The notes beneath the pieces are model-generated. The model searched no databases. It was not told the origin of the DNA and saw only the letters and a list, made by a program, of their open reading frames with translations. Positions 61,611 through 64,000 of a DNA stretch of 64,000 nucleotides are shown here, in pieces (positions within the stretch are counted from its first letter, which is position 1; each line of letters opens with the position of its first letter). This DNA is from Tetrahymena elliotti 4EA (lineage: Eukaryota; Ciliophora; Oligohymenophorea; Hymenostomatida; Tetrahymenidae): the NCBI GenBank assembly GCA_000231825.2, contig JH720334.1, positions 485,804 through 549,803 on the forward strand, in the 5' to 3' direction. Made by a program: the position numbers and the translations under genes.

Positions 61611-64000
61611 AATTTTTTGATTGACTACTAATTTATTTGATCTAAACCAATAAAATAATAATATTAAGTAGAAGGTGACACAATATTAATTTTTTCAATT
61701 AACTAACAGCTTACCCACAGCTAACAAATCATCTTCAAATAAAATCTGGCTCAATTTTCAAAGCTGAAAGTTAGTAACATGTTAACTTATTTCATATACA
61801 CACTTTAAGCAAGGAAGCAAACAAATAATTTATCTGACTATACTTCTTGAAATGCTTTGTATAACTTAAATAATATCTTAAAATCATACAAATATTATAA
61901 TATTCTTCTTACTAAAATTATAAATTTCTTAAGTTTACATTTTGCTTATTTTTGACATTCTTTCTTTATTCAAAGCTCCTCTTAAATTTTTGAAAAGTAA
62001 AAATATATATTCTTTATCATCTTAAAAAGTTTAGGGCAAGCAACAATAAATGCTTGTCCTTGAGCAATTCAGAATTTAATTAACAAAAGTGTGTGTATTC
62101 ATTAAAAATTGATGAACTAAAAATGTTATTTTTTTAAGAAAAAAAAATGAAAAATTATTTTTTCTTTTAATTGATCAAAATTAAATATTTTCTTCTTCAA
62201 ATTTTTTAATTCCCAATTCATAATAGTTCTTTCACTTTTATTTTTATTAACCATAATGTTTTAAATATTATTTTTCAGAGTAATTAAATTAATTTCCATT
62301 TTATAAAATATATTTTGCATTCTAGACTCAAACATTTTTTTATTGAAAAAAATGCCTTTTGATATCTTATTAAATAATTTAATTAAACTTTATTTCTTAC
62401 TTATCTAATTGGTAAATACTTTCATTGTTTTTTTTTAAATTATTAAATATTTAATAGAAAATATCTTTTACTTAAATTGAGCAACAAAAAATATAAATTT
62501 TATGATTCTAAGATTTTTATGATTTTGACATTTTTCTAGATTAATCTAAAATCCATAAAATTTAAATATAACCCTAAATTATATGCTAAATTAGTATTTA
62601 AAAAAAATTAAAATTCTAACTTAAACATTAGAACCATACCAAGAAAACAGTGATATTAGAAAAATCTGACACAAAAAGAGTATTTTTAAATTTATTTGAA
62701 TTTAATAAGAGTTGAACTTGAATTATTAAAAATATTTTAAAATATACACTCTAATTTTTTTTATTAGATATTATGCAAAAATTACAAATTTTTGAATTCA
62801 TATTTGACATTTTCAAAATCCCTCCAACAAGTACTAAAATAATAAGCACTTAATAAAAGAATATTTGCAGTATACATATTATTATTAATCTTATGCTTGA
62901 TGAGTAAGAAGTATTTTTAATACATCAAAACATAACTAAGAAAGCTTAAAATAAATATTATTTTTTAAAAATTATTTTTGATGACTTCAGTTAATATAAT
63001 AGGACCTAAAAGTATGATCTTTTTAATTTGCAAAAAGTAATAAGCCTTCATTAGATGATTTTTAATTATTAACTAGGATTAAGCAAAGTAAAAAAATTTC
63101 TTATCTATTTCTAATTATTTAGGCCTTATGATTATCTTTATAGAAAAATTAAAATATCAATCAATCAATTTATTTTAGTTTGATTTTGTTAAAGTTAAGG
63201 AGTAACAAAAAGGAAAGATAAAAAATATTTACATTCTTTATGTAAATTTTAAAAATAATATTTTGATAGCAATATAAAAGATTTAAGAAATAATTCTGGA
63301 AAAAAAGATTATTCATTTTTTTATTCCTTTAAATAATTAAAAAATTTGTAAATTTTAGAAATATCTATGATGCTAAATTTGATTCAAAGAATTTGGTAAT
63401 GTGTTAATTTTAGTTGAAAAAAATTTCTTTAATAACAAATTAGAAATTTTAATAATTTAAGTAATAACATTTATATTCAAATAAAATTGTGATGGAGAAT
63501 GTCAATTAGTAAAAGAATAAAAAAGTAATGAAAGAGAAGGGAAATTTAATTATTTTTTTTCAAATTATAATAATAATCACTTTTTCTACTTGTTTAGGAT
63601 AATAATGCTTCTTAATTAATTTTGGTTAAATATTTTATAATTAAAAAAAAATTACTAAAAGCATTCAAAAGTTTCAAATACTTTATTTTTTTAGTGCGAA
63701 TGATGAGAGAAATAGTACTTCAAAAAATGTTTAAATAATTTCATTTTTAGATACAAATGATTAAAGAAGTAGTGAGTACATTTATTAGAAAATTCATCAG
63801 ATTAAATTTATATCTTATATTTTTCCCAAAATTGCTCTGAAGTATTTTGAGGCTGGGATTAATTGGATTTTTGGAAAATTAAATAAAGTAATGAATCAAT
63901 CAATAAATATAGATTATCATTTACCAATTTAGAAAAATGTAAAAGCAAATCTAATTTTTAAAAAAGTAAAAGTCTAAATGTTAAAATCTTGTAATTAGTT
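61611..64000. other. AT-rich intergenic region to the window end
   Basis: About 2.4 kb of very AT-rich DNA after the Rab gene. Only a hairpin near 62035 stands out. No coding frame of convincing composition on either strand. Confidence 0.6.
62035..62059. repeat. Short imperfect hairpin downstream of the Rab gene
   Basis: GGCAAGCA at 62035-62042 can pair with TGCTTGTCC at 62051-62059, with six contiguous pairs, one bulged T and two more G-C pairs, around an A-rich loop. It lies about 425 bp after the Rab stop. Confidence 0.5.

Noticed and set aside
1..64000. tRNA genes, CRISPR arrays, bacterial-type operons or transposons
   Set aside because: No T-loop-like motif with a cloverleaf, no regularly spaced direct repeats, and no transposase or reverse-transcriptase motif was found on either strand.

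Overview
The window reads as macronuclear-type DNA of a ciliate, most likely Tetrahymena or a close relative. In every recognisable gene (MLH1, a Rab GTPase, an ERI1-type exonuclease, VPS35L) TAA and TAG sit in frame at glutamine positions and TGA is the only stop. The DNA is very AT-rich. Introns are mostly 42-140 nt, begin GTA or GTT, and end in AG after a T- or A-rich run. Standard-code ORF calling shatters these genes, so all models below were built by hand with TGA as the only stop.

Layout. 1-797: 3' part of a plus-strand gene. 1161-4589 (-): seven-exon coiled-coil protein. 5022-15217 (-): eleven-exon giant coiled-coil protein of about 3,153 aa with an acidic repetitive N-terminus, a long periodic coiled coil, a Gln-rich linker and C-terminal MORN repeats. 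15218-17212: intergenic DNA holding a 100-N assembly gap. 17213-18932 (+): three-exon, probably mitochondrial protein. 20181-21561: ambiguous purine-rich stretch. 22813-24495 (+): ERI1-like DEDDh exonuclease. 26804-29797 (+): UBR-box protein with an N-terminal membrane anchor. 30301-31690 (-): probable decayed zinc-finger/coiled-coil gene. 33705-34463 (+): small protein with a lipidation-type N-terminus. 37306-39520 (-): K/E/Q-rich protein with a signal peptide.

40634-44676 (+): VPS35L, 14 exons. 45628-50036 (-): MLH1, eight exons, one intron of 1.3 kb. 50171-50604 (-): small two-exon gene. 51380-53449 (+): helical-repeat-like protein. 54284-57367 (-): leucine-rich-repeat protein in which ten exons of 87-90 nt each encode one repeat. 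58477-59211 (+): multi-pass membrane protein. 59453-60477: one or two weak ORFs, the first holding a chromosome-breakage-like 15-mer. 60793-61610 (+): Rab GTPase. The rest is AT-rich intergenic DNA.

The genes are independent single-gene units on both strands, as is usual for a ciliate, with no operon-like arrangement. Functions include DNA mismatch repair (MLH1), endosomal recycling (VPS35L, Rab), RNA 3'-end trimming or small-RNA metabolism (ERI1-like) and ubiquitin-dependent recognition (UBR box). The most unusual items are the giant MORN/coiled-coil protein with a periodic superrepeat and a tandem exon-intron duplication, the chromosome-breakage-like motif, the long structured MLH1 intron, the decayed zinc-finger gene and the GC-rich island near 33.1 kb.
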